Below are positions 52,430-63,203 of a stretch of DNA of 64,000 nucleotides, piece by piece (the first letter of the stretch is position 1; every line of letters starts with the position of its first letter). The position numbers and the translations under genes were made by a program. Under the pieces are notes generated by a model. That model was not told the origin of the DNA. It worked only from the letters and a program-made list of their open reading frames with translations, and did no database searches. Origin of the DNA: Diphasiastrum complanatum (taxonomy: Eukaryota > Streptophyta > Lycopodiopsida > Lycopodiales > Lycopodiaceae); contig CM055093.1 of the NCBI GenBank assembly GCA_029204225.1, positions 2,398,887-2,462,886 of the forward strand, read 5' to 3'.

Positions 52430-53372
52430 AGTTGTTGATTTCTTGCATATGGTGCTAGAAATGGGGCTATTAACTCAGTTACAAAAGCAATACAGAGATG
52501 CATGCATTCTGACATATACTGAACGCAATAAGAAGATAGTATTGATTCAGAAAAACAAAATCAGATGCTAATGAGTGCAAGACAATAGCGTATAGAAACC
52601 GCGCACTCTAAGTTGTCTCTGAGTAACTGAGAATAAGTTTGATAATAGGTAGCTATGTTGATAAGCATTAGCGCAATAGCAATTTCTAAAACAACTCTAA
52701 GAAGTGAGCTATAATGCTCAAGAGTGTTCAAGCTCGTAGGCTTGAGAGAGAGAGAGCTAACTATTCAAATGCTTCTTCTGATGATTTTTTTTTATGATTA
52801 AACTGTATGAATATAAACAGCTATTTATACTAAGAAATTAGGTCGTCAATTGCGATCGCCAGTTGGCTGGTGATCCGCTGACATCCATTTGGTTCCTTGT
52901 CATTGATTGTTGATAAGCGGTGAAATTGGCCGTAAACATTTTGTCTGCATAAATGAACCGAAACTGTAGCTCTGCAGAAATGAACTAAAACAGCTACAGG
53001 CAACACTGTCACAAAAATGCGACAGTGTCAGGATTTTGCGAAAAATGTGAAAAACCCAACAGTGCCCTTAAATCTCATTTAGAATTGCCCCACACATTGC
53101 CAGAGTCATTTCCTTAACATTTGAGGCACTTAGAAAAATGCAAAAAATGCGACACTGCATATTTACACGAGATTTCTGTCAGGTGAATAATGCGAAAAAG
53201 GTGACACTGCATTTTACAAGGGATTCCTGACAGGCGAAAAATGCGACACTCTTTCCAACTCTGTGTATTTCTGCAGACTGTATAAAAACACAAAAAATCC
53301 GCAGAACTGGATAAACAATGGATGAAGATTAAAACCGATTAGTCGATTAGTAAGAAGGAGAATAATCCAACA
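52430..53372 (-). repeat. LTR related to the X family, minus orientation (left edge uncertain)
   Basis: The right end '…ataatccaaca' mirrors the TGTTGGATT start of X-family LTRs, and 'gacaatagcg.a…aaaccgcgcactct' matches their conserved block. Between about 53015 and 53260 it contains several copies of 'gcgaaaaatg.gacactg', absent from the other copies in this form. Confidence 0.5.
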
Positions 53373-55334
53373 CCTTTGTCAGCCTAGACACACGAAATTT
53401 GATTTCTCATTTTCTCAAACTATGTTGTTTGGCTCTCTCATTTTCAGTCGTTAATTAATCTTAGCATATCGTGGAGATTGCTTCCATGCTTAGCATAGCT
53501 TAACAACATCGAGGTCTCAAAGATAATTATGAGATAAGCAATGTTTTTAATTTCTGTTATTTTGTAAATGTTATTTTTTATACTTTTTATTGGTGATCAC
53601 ATGCTTAGCATAGCCCTACCATTTATGTCTCTATGACCTAGGCTCCTCATGCTCTTTGAAAAGGCTATGTTGGACCTAGCTCCCTCCATGAGTTATTCGT
53701 GTAATAGGTTGTTTTTCTCTTTTCAATTCGAACATTCATAATTTATACGCCCATGTCTAGCATAATATGGTGAAGAGTCTATGCCAGACATAGCTTCTTC
53801 CTCTGAGCTTTGTAGAAATTAGCTACTTGTTTTGCTTTGTTGAAACTTGTTTCTCCTTGACCTATGTCCAGCATAGGTTAGGGAGGATGTCATGTGCCAA
53901 ATCCAAGCAAATAGCCATTACAATGAAAGCAAAGCTAAGAGCAAGAAAAACTACAAAACATTCAATTACAATGAAAGCAAAGCTAAGAGCAAGAAAAACT
54001 ACAAAACATTCAAGATAGCATATCCAAAGAAAGCTAGAAACAAGGAGATCTCCATGGAAATTACATTAAGAATGAAAGAATGAGTACATAGCAAGGAATA
54101 GAGCATAGATTCATGTAAATAAGGCACATGAGACCTGGCAATGGAAAATCCCAAGTCTCACATTCGCAAGAGAAAGCTAGGAGCTTTCACTTGCAAATGA
54201 GTCAAAAGATTCCATAATTAATATCTCTTGTCTACTTATAGGCAAGGCCTTTAACTTAATTAAACATAACTATCTTGAGAAATCGTTAGCCCTTGTTAAG
54301 CCTTATTAAATGTACATTAGACCCTTATTGGCCTATTATCCTTATTAATTACTTTGGTGGGCCTAAAAAGAAAACTGCCTTGTTATTAAGGCTGGTATCT
54401 TCTTTTGAGGCTACAAAGCTTACATTGGATACTATATTGCCTTGAAAAGTACTATGTACTAAAAGTACATGAAACTTTTCCTCCTTAAACATTTTTGTCA
54501 TGTCATGTGCCAAATCCCAAGCAAATAGCAATAACAAAAAGAATTAAAGCTATAGAAAAAAAAGAAGTACAAAACAATCAAGATAGCATATCATAGCATC
54601 ATAAACCATAGACAAGTGGAACATAGAATATCACAACCTTTATTGAGATGGTAAGCTATATAATGGCAATATTGTCATAACATATAACAAAGTTTGCTCA
54701 CATATACAACAAGAGTTGTATCTTCTACAATTAACTAAAGAATCAGGCATCTCTGTTGCTAAGGCTGAATGATAGCACGCACAGTTCAAAACACTGCCTA
54801 GTATATTCAATAGAATGAGCCAAACTTTCAAGTAGACTATGAGAGATGAAAAGAAATTCCTTCATGGTTATCAAGCTTAAAACAAACAGTGGAAGAAAAA
54901 GTCTGTAGCACACATTGCAGGAATCTGCGGTGCCTTTATTTCCTCCCGAGTAAATTTGGTCTCTGTATTTAGCAAAGGAAAATGGCGTTTTATCAAGCCC
55001 TTGTTGCTGCAGTACTTGCTAGTTCTTGCTGCCATTGTGTACTCGAAAGCCTGAACAACTATTTCTTGCTACATATAATATGTAGAAGATAATTTGAATT
55101 GGAATGAACCATGTTCTCTCTTCACCGTGTTTACGATTGCAATGCTTCTGCTGGGTTTAACTAAATTAGCATAAAGCGTAATTATGTCAGATCAATGGGA
55201 GGCTAAACTATCCTGTGGAATTTGACATAAAGCAAATTAAGGAGCTACTCTACAACCTTCTCAATTATTTCCGTCCTTTCGCACCTTTACTGCCTCAGTG
55301 GATTTCCCGATGAAATGGATTTTCCCTGCTAGAA
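53373..55334. other. Non-coding stretch
   Basis: No gene. The word 'catgcttagcatagc' recurs at 53485 and 53601. A 48-bp duplication lies at 53917-54013, with a related segment near 54499-54600. Confidence 0.5.
53917..54013. repeat. 48-bp tandem duplication
   Basis: Two almost identical copies starting 'attacaatgaaagc' at 53917 and 53965. The flanking 'catgtgccaaatcc.aagcaaatagc' and 'caagatagcatatc' recur at 54499-54590 around a diverged unit. Confidence 0.85.
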
Positions 55335-58300
55335 CTACCTCACCTCTTTTTTGCCAACCTGTCCATATTTGTTTTGGTTAGAAATGTGTTTTCTTTCCAG
55401 GGGTAACTTATTCCAACAATCCAACGAACTCCTATCTCGAACTTTCTGAGCTTTTGGGTTTAAATTGCCATCCCATTTGAAAGCCCTAGATTCAGGCTTA
55501 GAAGGAGACATATTATTTCGGAGATTGAGAGTTGTAGGTTTGCTAGGAGAATTTGTAAGGGCAGGATACTTCTCTAAGCCTTTTAACAGGCTTAATCTTT
55601 TATCAGGAAAGGATTTTCTCGCATCTGATTGAAGGGAATTTTTCTCAGCTTGATCAGACGGTTTACTTCGAAGAGTTGGCGTAGATTGTCTGGGAGACTC
55701 TCCATACCTACTGGAAACATTCTTAACTTTCCCTGCAACAGGGGATCGGCGAAAAGCTCTGTTTTCTCTCAAAGTTGCAAGGAGCTGAGCCTCAGGAAAT
55801 TCAGCAGCTGCATGTTCTGTAGCTTTGGCATTGACAGTCTCCATTTGCATCTTTCCCATGCTCTTTGGGAAAATCTTAGAGCGTCTAGTCTCTGGAGTGG
55901 CTTTTTTGGGGTCAGGTGTGTGCTCTTTCGTGATAGGACTAAGCACTTTGCCATGACTCTTCAAAGGATCAAATTTTGTTGCGCAAACCTTCCCAGCCAA
56001 TCCAGTCTCATGCCCCAAAGTTGCATCTGCAGTTCTTTTCCTAGACATTCCTCCTCCATCCCTCTCTTTATTTGAGGTTTTTTTCTGAATTATGGTTTCG
56101 CCTACTGATTCTTCAGCTGCTTTCTTTGCAGGAGTTATCCTATCGGCTTTGAGTTCTTTTTTCTCCGAAGCATGGCAGAAGTGCATAATCCTGTTATCGG
56201 CTAGCCTCAAAGAGCTGTCAACAGACTCTGTTTTGGCAAAGAAACTGAAACCCCCTAAACTTGCACCTCGTCTTTGGGGCTTGATTCTAGAGCTTACCGG
56301 AATTAAACTGGCACGGACATTGAACTTGCGATCCACAGAAGTTGGCGTGATACCTGCTTGGTGTTTGGAATGACATTCTAGGAACTTAGCAGACACAACT
56401 CTGCCTTTGCAGTTTCTGCTTTTACCTCCTACATTCGGGCTTTGCTCGACCATACGTGCGGGTTCACGTTGAGAAATTGGTTTCTCAGCCAAAACAGGAG
56501 TTCCAGGGCAACTCATTATATTGTTTCCATGATCCTGACTCGCCTGTCTAGCTTCCCGGCGAGCATGTAAATCCGCCAATCTCTTAGTCAGAATTGCGAT
56601 CTCCTTCTCAATTTCTTCTTCCAGACCTCGCTCAAATTCATCCACCTGGTCAGCTTCAATCTTGGTACGTAACGGTTTATTTTGGATACAATGCTGAAAG
56701 GATAACTCTTGCAGAACATCAGAAGGATGGACAATTTCCATTGGCATTATATGCTTCAAATTCTCTATTTGATGTGGTGATTCGTGTATCTCTGAACAGT
56801 TTGAGTGTTCTATTGGAGCTCTAGCTTCAATTCTAGAATTTGTTCTTGTCTGACTGCCATGGCTTGTCAGTGGAGATTTGCATTCCACCTTTCCATTTGT
56901 AAAATTGGTTTTATCGAAAAGGGATTCTTGAATACCAAGAAGCTGAATCGCCTTTTGATCGCTGCAGCTGTTCTCAATACTTTCCTCCTCCTCGATTGCC
57001 TGATAATCACGTGTGCAGGTTCCAATTTTCTGCTGTCGCTGAACGGAGTCCTCAAGTAAGGGTCCTTCTAGCCTGACTTCGCTACCCATCATACTCACCT
57101 CACTCAAATTTAGCGCATTGGGCTCAGGAGAGTAGCTGCCCGAAGATAGCCGACCTGGAGAACATGTAGACTCCGTATTACAACTTTTCTGCTCCGACAG
57201 AGTTTCTGAACAAAATGTGGGGTTGATCCAGACAACTGGAGGCAACTTTGATTCCACCGTCTCTTTCAACACTCCAGGACTTTCTAGACTTGAACGATCT
57301 GCATAAGGTAAAATTCAATGTGTTTCAAATAAATACTTAAATTCTGACAAAGTAGTACCTAATCTATCGCCTCCTGAACGTAGTAGCAGCTTGCAGTATT
57401 ACCTTGAGGAATCATGGTGCTCTAACAGGTGGCTTAAAACACACATGATGTTGAGAAAGTTAAGTTTTGAAATTATCTCAAACAGTAGGCTTATGTCAGC
57501 ATCAAATGTTTTCAAGTCTTGTATCATCACCATATCGTGTACGATTGTTACTATTTGGCACTTGGTGTTTCTCGGATGTACACTGCTGCCTCTTTTCATA
57601 CGAAACATATCGTCTAGATTCAAGCAACTGGCAATGACTTCTTGTGGCAGATCCATTGTAACGATAATTTAGCAAAATTAACATTTTCTGTTTTAGCATC
57701 TTAGGGTCGAACGTAGCAGGATTCTGATTTTCTGGGTTATGGCATGATAAACTCAATTTCTGCACATAATGCGACCTATATATTTATATTATGAGAAAAA
57801 ACTGTCATTAACCTATCAGAAAAATCGAAGCAGTATATATGGACTAATACAAAAGATACAGGCATTATCTAACACGTTACAGCTGTGCCAAAGAACAGAT
57901 GTAGATGCCAGTAAAGTATTACCTTGTTCAGGTGTCTTTTCAGCGTCTTGAATTTTGCCAACTTTTGTTTCGTGTTGTTGCTTGCAGATGAAAGACTGCT
58001 CATCTTCGCTTTGGATGGGGTCTTCTATCACCAGGTTTAACTTCTCATGACTCTTCTTCGAGGCATTAATTCCTGTTAGATCCGTAACCTTGTTGAGACT
58101 AATGGGCGACAGAGCAACATGAGCCTTGGAAGACTTTTCAATATCCAATTCAACGGCAGAAGGCATATCTGACATTACAAGGCCAACACCATCATTATCT
58201 ATGGATTGCTTCGGATTAGCTTGCTTCTTTTTTTTCCGAATCCTGCGCTTCTGGCTCGAGCTCTTCCGCCTATTGTTGTCTCCGATCTGTTCGTCAAATG

Positions 58301-58418
58301 CTTCAACAGCCCGTTCGGGCTGCGCATTTTCTCTATTTTCAATAGAACTTGCTTCCGTCACACTACCTCCAGAATCGGTTAACGCACCAGGCTTCACGCG
58401 GGATCTAAGCTGCCGCAT
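55335..58418 (-). CDS. Uncharacterised plant protein, coiled-coil and basic, two exons
   Basis: Exon 1 58418-57923 ends CAAG|GTAATA; exon 2 57298-55335 follows TATGCAG. The 624-bp intron is phase 1 and the frame is kept, giving 819 residues. N-terminus 'MRQLRSRVKPGAL' with a Lys/Arg run 'KRRIRKKKKQ' near 60. A short coiled coil ('EEEIEKEIAILTKRLADLHARRE') lies near 390-415, then 'GRVVSAKFLE' and 'RRGASLGGFSFF', then about 300 mostly disordered, basic, Ser/Pro-rich residues. No catalytic motif, signal peptide or membrane segment. The coiled coil followed by 'GR.V.AKF' and 'RRG.SLG' recalls an unnamed plant family; function unknown. No internal stops, so probably functional. An alternative small exon ending at 57403 (…CTCAAG|GTAATA) is possible. 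Confidence 0.75.
57299..57922 (-). other. Intron of the 55-58 kb gene
   Basis: The donor at 57922-57921 (GTAATA) and acceptor TGCAG at 57299 give a phase-compatible join. A second donor-like 'AAGGTAATACT' sits inside the intron at about 57404-57394, nearly repeating the true donor context. Confidence 0.7.
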
Positions 58419-59460
58419 CTTTCCTTCTTTTGCAAAAAGCTAACGGAAGGCTATTCCGCTTCGAACTGCGCTCACAAACCCGATTGTTTCTTTGATCCGA
58501 AAACCTAACAGGTACAAGAATACATTTCAGATATCCAATTTTCGAAAAAAACTCTCCGTTTCGAAGCAAGAAATTATACATCTCGAATAAAGACCTCTAT
58601 GCATTATCTCAAGAAATGCAAGCATTTCGTTCAAAAGCTCTTTGGAACTGATCTACAAAACTCAGATATATGGACTCTTCTCACATCCGGTAACCTCTGA
58701 AACACACTCAGAGCATGATATTCGGTATCATGCCAAGTTTCTGGGTCACGTAAAACTTAAATCCACAGCCATTTGGAGGAGAAATTCGATAAAGAAAGAA
58801 ATAAGTCTCATTCATACAGCAGTCCGATGGATCAGTAAAAGTTTGCAAAACTGTGCTCCTCTCACTCTCTACAGATAAGAAATCCTACCAACTTACCTCT
58901 AACAGCAATTGCAGCTTCCTTTCCTCTAAATTCTCTGAGAATTCCAAGATTCAGAGTAACATTTCAAGAAATTCCAAGATACAGAGAGCCATGTGCTTCA
59001 CAAAAACGATCATATCTTCATACAAGAAAAAAAAAACCGATTATATCTTCACATGCCTCGTTACCTTGAAGCATTATGCCGCTCCTTCTTCTGAAATAAT
59101 CCAAATCTACTTCATTGCACCCACATTTGCGCTATCTTTCTTGCACTGCAGAGCAATTGGGAAGCCATACCCATATGCGTTGTTGTTGTTGCTGCGCTTG
59201 CTTTGCCATGCCACGATGCAAAGGATCGCAAAGGAAGACGATAAAAACAAACAGTTGTAGTTTGACGATATAGCTGTGGTTTTCAAAATGACGGGTGCCG
59301 GGGACCAGACTCTGCAGTTACAGCGATCCACCAGCGTATGGTTCAAATTCTACACTCCATGAAAAAGTCATTGAAGAAGCCATTCCCGTATTTTGCACTT
59401 CTAAATGAAATTTGATAGGCTACAGATTTTGCAATGGTCCTTATTATTAGTTTGAAAATG
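58419..59460 (-). promoter_or_regulatory. Upstream region of the 55-58 kb gene
   Basis: No gene is seen. A tandem pair 'attccaagat.cagag' lies at about 58940-58985. A short Cys/Leu-rich plus-strand frame near 59150 is judged to be chance. Confidence 0.35.
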
Positions 59461-60239
59461 TGACCCGTTGCAACCTAACGGCTCCATAATCCTTTTTTTC
59501 AAATTTCAATTTCAAGGATTGACCGGGGGGAAGGCCTCAGGGCAGCGGGCCTTCTCCTCCAAACAAGTGGGAGAATGTTTTTTCTTTTTTTGGGATTTGT
59601 GTTCTGAGTGTTTTTCTAAATATTCTATTTTTGTGAATTTTTTATCCATGGCTTTTTTTTCTTTTTGTTTTCTTTTTTTTTTTTCCGCATTTTTGTTCAA
59701 CATTTTTTTTTGACTTTTTGTTTTTGACAGAACATGCATGATGAAAAGCTGCCAAATAACGGATGTGCATTCCGTGCAAAATATGCATGATGTTATGCCG
59801 CAGCTCGTCATTGGCTGTCCACATGTGCATTTCATCATAAATATGTCCAATTGAAAATTATGACAAAAATGCTCACAAAATTTTTTGCTTCTAAATATAT
59901 ATGAACATTGTGCTTTTGGAGGTGCCTCCAAATACAACGAAAATTGCTAGATAGCAAGAGCCCAAGGGCACTCTCGTAAGAATCGACATATTGTCAATCT
60001 TCGTTTGCCATAAATGTTGCTTCATCGGCTTCCTTTCTGAAATCCTTCAAACATTTTGTTGTATTAGCATAGTGCTACTGCTATTGTTGTTGTTGTTGTT
60101 TGTTTTTATTGAGGATTCGAAAATCCTCTAGCAAATGTCCAGTCGATTTTTTTCAAATAAAGAGCTTTTGATTTTGGTGCCAAATGGGAGAATGAAAATC
60201 CATTTCTCTGGATATCTTTCTGCAATAGCATACATGAAA
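59461..60239. other. T-rich non-coding stretch
   Basis: Poly-T runs at 59575-59715. (TTG)n is near 60083-60102. No gene. Confidence 0.5.
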
Positions 60240-60780
60240 CTTTTGCTAATGTTTTTACCTTGTTGAGTAGAAATAACAATCACACAATTTTCGTAGGTGT
60301 CAAGAAGGCTCGATAAAAGAGTAATGAAGGCATATGCATCATTGATTTATGTGCCACTTGTAGACACATATGCTCAAGAAGATTTTTGAAGTTATTCAAA
60401 TGATTCGTAATCAAATCTGAATCGGCCATTTAAAATGACAAAAATATTATTCTCATGTAAAGTTTGGTAGCCATGTCTTTAATGACATATAAAGTACTGA
60501 GAACATTCCAAGCTTCCAACGAAATTTGAGCACTTCGAACATGACTGATCTGATTATCTATACCGTGGAGAGTGATAAGGGTGAAGGCCTTCCCATCCTT
60601 CTACTTCTATTTGATAAGACCGTCGAATCTGCAATAGCCTTAACCTCAGTACTTTCGACAACTTCCCAAAGTTCTTTCACTTGTAGGATCACCCTCCTTT
60701 TGAATTTTCATAAGTGATAGTTGTCGCCATCCTATGTCTCGATAGAATTTGAAGATAACGCATCCATCGTAGACAAATTT
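60240..60780 (-). pseudogene. Copia element S gag (degenerate)
   Basis: The minus strand, across frame breaks, reads 'LWEVVESTE'-like start blocks, then 'TLITLHGIDNQISHVRSAQISLEAWNVLSTLY', 'KDMATKLYM' and 'DSDLITNHLNNFKNLLEHM', the standard copia Gag order. It lies directly after a primer-binding site and LTR on the same strand. No knuckle, protease or pol follows in the window. Confidence 0.65.
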
Positions 60781-60828
60781 TGAATTAGATATTAAATCTG
60801 ACAATACGCATTGATATGCAGATAACTA

Positions 60829-60840
60829 GCTGTGATACCA
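60829..60840 (-). promoter_or_regulatory. Primer-binding site of element S
   Basis: The minus strand reads TGGTATCACAGC directly after '…TTTTCCAACA'; one base off the usual copia site. Confidence 0.85.
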
Positions 60841-61313
60841 TGTTGGAAAATAAGTTGTGCAGTAGTAAACAACTATTCGACAATGAATTGTTGACTAAGA
60901 AGTCGATAGAACTAGCAATAGTTAAGTGATAACAAAACTAATTCACTACTACTATAAGTATAGCTATACTATCATTCACAAGTGCGGAAAATGAATGACG
61001 ATTAGATCACTATGCTAGTATTTAAAATCAAAAATCTGGGTCATAATAAGCGGGAATAATAGAAATAGTAGAACAAGACCAAAGGTGTGTAGCAAAAATA
61101 GTCTATATTGAGATGATGAATTACAATTGCTTGATGCTTCCACTATCTACTTTAATAGTACATCTTATTTTGCTATAAATTTCGCTCTTACATAGGCTGT
61201 AGGCACGATAGCTTATTACTAATCAGTCTACGCCTATGGCAAAACAAAGAGAAGAAGTAGTAGAATGACTTAAACTTTTTTACTTTGAAGAAAAAGTAAA
61301 AAAGTTGAAGTCA
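60841..61313 (-). repeat. 5' LTR of copia element S
   Basis: 473 bp, minus strand TGACTTCAACTTTTTTAC … TTTTCCAACA. The outer end coincides with the exact point where element T's integrase is interrupted. Its first ~44 bp form a hairpin (61269-61312). Confidence 0.75.
61269..61312. repeat. Hairpin at the LTR end of element S
   Basis: Arms 'acttaaacttttttacttt' and 'aaagtaaaaaagttgaagt' pair with one mismatch around an 'gaagaa' loop. Confidence 0.8.
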
Positions 61314-61965
61314 TTTTACCTTAAAAGATGTTTGGGTCTCAGCCATCGCCTTGAATTTCTTGAAGCATTCAAAGGCTTCATATTTATGTTTTATGAACAT
61401 GACTATAGACCATCTAGAATATTCATCTATGAAGGTGATAAAATAAAGTGCATCTCCTAAGGATGGAGTTGGCATTGGACCACAAAGATCGTTATGTACA
61501 AGATCTAATACACGCTTTGTCTTGACGGATGTTCTAAGAAATTTGCTTCTAGAGTGTTTGTCATAGATGCAAGATTCACAGAAAAAAGATTTTCTATTTA
61601 ATGAAAGAGAGTAATACAATCCATCAACTAAATTATCACAATGCATATAGGAAAGTGATCTTGTATTAACATGTCCAAATCGACCATGCCATAGTAAAGC
61701 CTAATTGTTTACATCATCACTAGAGAGTACTAGCTAATGCAACTGAGTCAGAAAGTACATATAGATTTTTGACTCGTGTGCAGGTACTCAGAGTAGTATC
61801 CTTATCGAAGATTATACACTTTTCAGAAGAAAAAGTAACAGTGTAGCCCGCATCAGTTATCTTAGAAATTGATAACAAGTTCTTAGATAGTTGAGGTACG
61901 TGAAGAACATTTGGAAAAGAAATTGAATATGATCTTGATTGTCCCTGTGTCTTCCACGCAGATGG
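61314..61965 (-). pseudogene. Copia element T: protease end and integrase start
   Basis: The minus strand reads 'FPNVLHVPQLSKNLLSISKITDAGYTVTFS', then, past two stops, the pre-integrase and zinc region 'SFFCESCIYDKHSRSKF', 'LDLVHNDLCGPMPTPSLGDALYFITFIDEYSRW' and 'KKFKAMAETQTSFKVK'. It is cut on the left by the LTR of S and on the right, at 61965, by the LTR of U. The rest of T is not in the window. Confidence 0.85.
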
Positions 61966-62230
61966 TGTTAGAAATCAATGATAAACTTCATTCTGTTACT
62001 GTTTACGATGTACATTAATGTTGACAGCTGTTACTAGTTGTAATTAGCCATAGGCTAGTCTATTAGTCTAATCCTAGGTTTTCTCTCTGTATCAGGATTC
62101 AGGGTTCATTTGTACATTTTACATTTCAGTATGATCTAGTGTGATAGAGTAATAGTGCGTGTTCTTCTTCCGCCTTCTTGTGGTGATTGCTTATGGTGAA
62201 TGCTTGATGTTGCATATCTAATTCTTGACA
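61966..62230 (+). repeat. 5' LTR of copia element U
   Basis: 265 bp, TGTTAGAAATC … ATTCTTGACA, followed at once by the primer site. A short LTR compared with the others in this window. Confidence 0.85.
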
Positions 62231-62244
62231 TGGTATCAGAGCTG
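62231..62244 (+). promoter_or_regulatory. Primer-binding site of element U
   Basis: TGGTATCAGAGCTG, initiator-Met tRNA type, contiguous with the LTR end. Confidence 0.95.
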
Positions 62245-62416
62245 CGATAGTCCTGCGTGCCTAATCAGTGGATACAGCTTGTCATAGACTCCACAATGAA
62301 GTGAGAAAGTCCTTCACGGGAGGTGAAAGCTTGGAGAGACAAAAACGGCTGGAAGAAATCCTTCTTTGGTGTATTTTGCAGGTTTGGAGCTCAGAATCAT
62401 CAGTGGAGAATGAAGA

Positions 62417-62618
62417 CACAGTCCCAGAGGCATTAGAAGGGCCAGGGCAGCATCAGACAGATTGAAAATCTGTTGAGTGGGGAGATTTTTACAATACTTC
62501 CTAGTTGTTGTGAAAAGCACAGTCCCGGAGGCATCAAAAAGGCCAAGGCAGCATCAGACAGATTGAAAATCTGTTGAGCAGGGGAGATTTTTACGATACT
62601 TCTTAGTAGTTGTGAAAA
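62417..62618. repeat. 101-bp tandem duplication in the leader of U
   Basis: Copies start 'cacagtccc.gaggcat' at 62417 and 62518 and share 'gcagcatcagacagattgaa' and 'ggggagatttttac' with few differences. Confidence 0.9.
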
Positions 62619-62852
62619 GTGCCATTTTTGTCAGAGGTTTGCCAAGAAATCTCTCATTTGTCTGTTTGGAGTACCGCAAATCACACTAGACAGTGTCTAG
62701 TACTGCCATTCAGAGTTAGAAGGCTTCATACTTTTCACATTACTGATCTCTGTCTTTTGAACAATCACATATTTTGAAATCTTTGCAAAGAGGAGAATCT
62801 AGAATATTCTCTCTAAAAGTTCTCACATTCCCTCTACTTTTCATCTTGTCCG

Positions 62853-63104
62853 TACCAATATCGGATCGACGCACCAGAGGTAAAGAAAACCAAAAGCAGT
62901 CGTACATTCGCGCGTCATACCGATATCGCATATAAGTACCAATATCGGATCGACGCACCAGAGGTAAAGCAAATTCAGAACAGTCGAACATCCGCGCGTC
63001 ACATCGATATCGCATATCCGTACCAATATCGGATCCACGCGCACGAGCTAAAGAGAATCCCGAGCAGTCGTATACTCACGTGTCGTACTGATATCAGGTG
63101 TACA
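62853..63104. repeat. 84-bp tandem repeat, three copies, in the leader of U
   Basis: Each copy begins 'taccaatatcggat' (62853, 62937, 63021) and contains 'gagctaaag' or 'gaggtaaag', 'cagtcg' and 'gatatc'. It is GC- and CpG-rich compared with the flanks. Copies 1 and 2 are closer to each other than to copy 3. Confidence 0.93.
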
Positions 63105-63203
63105 ACCAAATATATACCGTTCTGTAGTGTGATAAAATTTGGAGACAAGTTGTGTGCTCAGACTGAGCCATTTTTTTTGTGATCCGGACTCATTTATCAA
63201 GTA

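Noticed and set aside
53827-54083. Lys-rich 63-residue frames with an internal repeat
   Set aside because: The repeat is the 48-bp DNA duplication, whose length is divisible by three and so stays open by chance.
59512-59937. 141-residue Lys-rich minus frame with Cys pairs
   Set aside because: It is driven by poly-T on the plus strand; the Cys-rich N-terminus has no known spacing and no homologous neighbour.
62740-63044. Minus-strand frames with a repeated 28-residue unit
   Set aside because: The 84-bp repeat is a multiple of three, so openness is automatic; it sits in a non-coding leader.
62853-63104. CRISPR-like array
   Set aside because: The units are contiguous 84-bp tandem repeats with no distinct spacers, and this is a plant nuclear genome.
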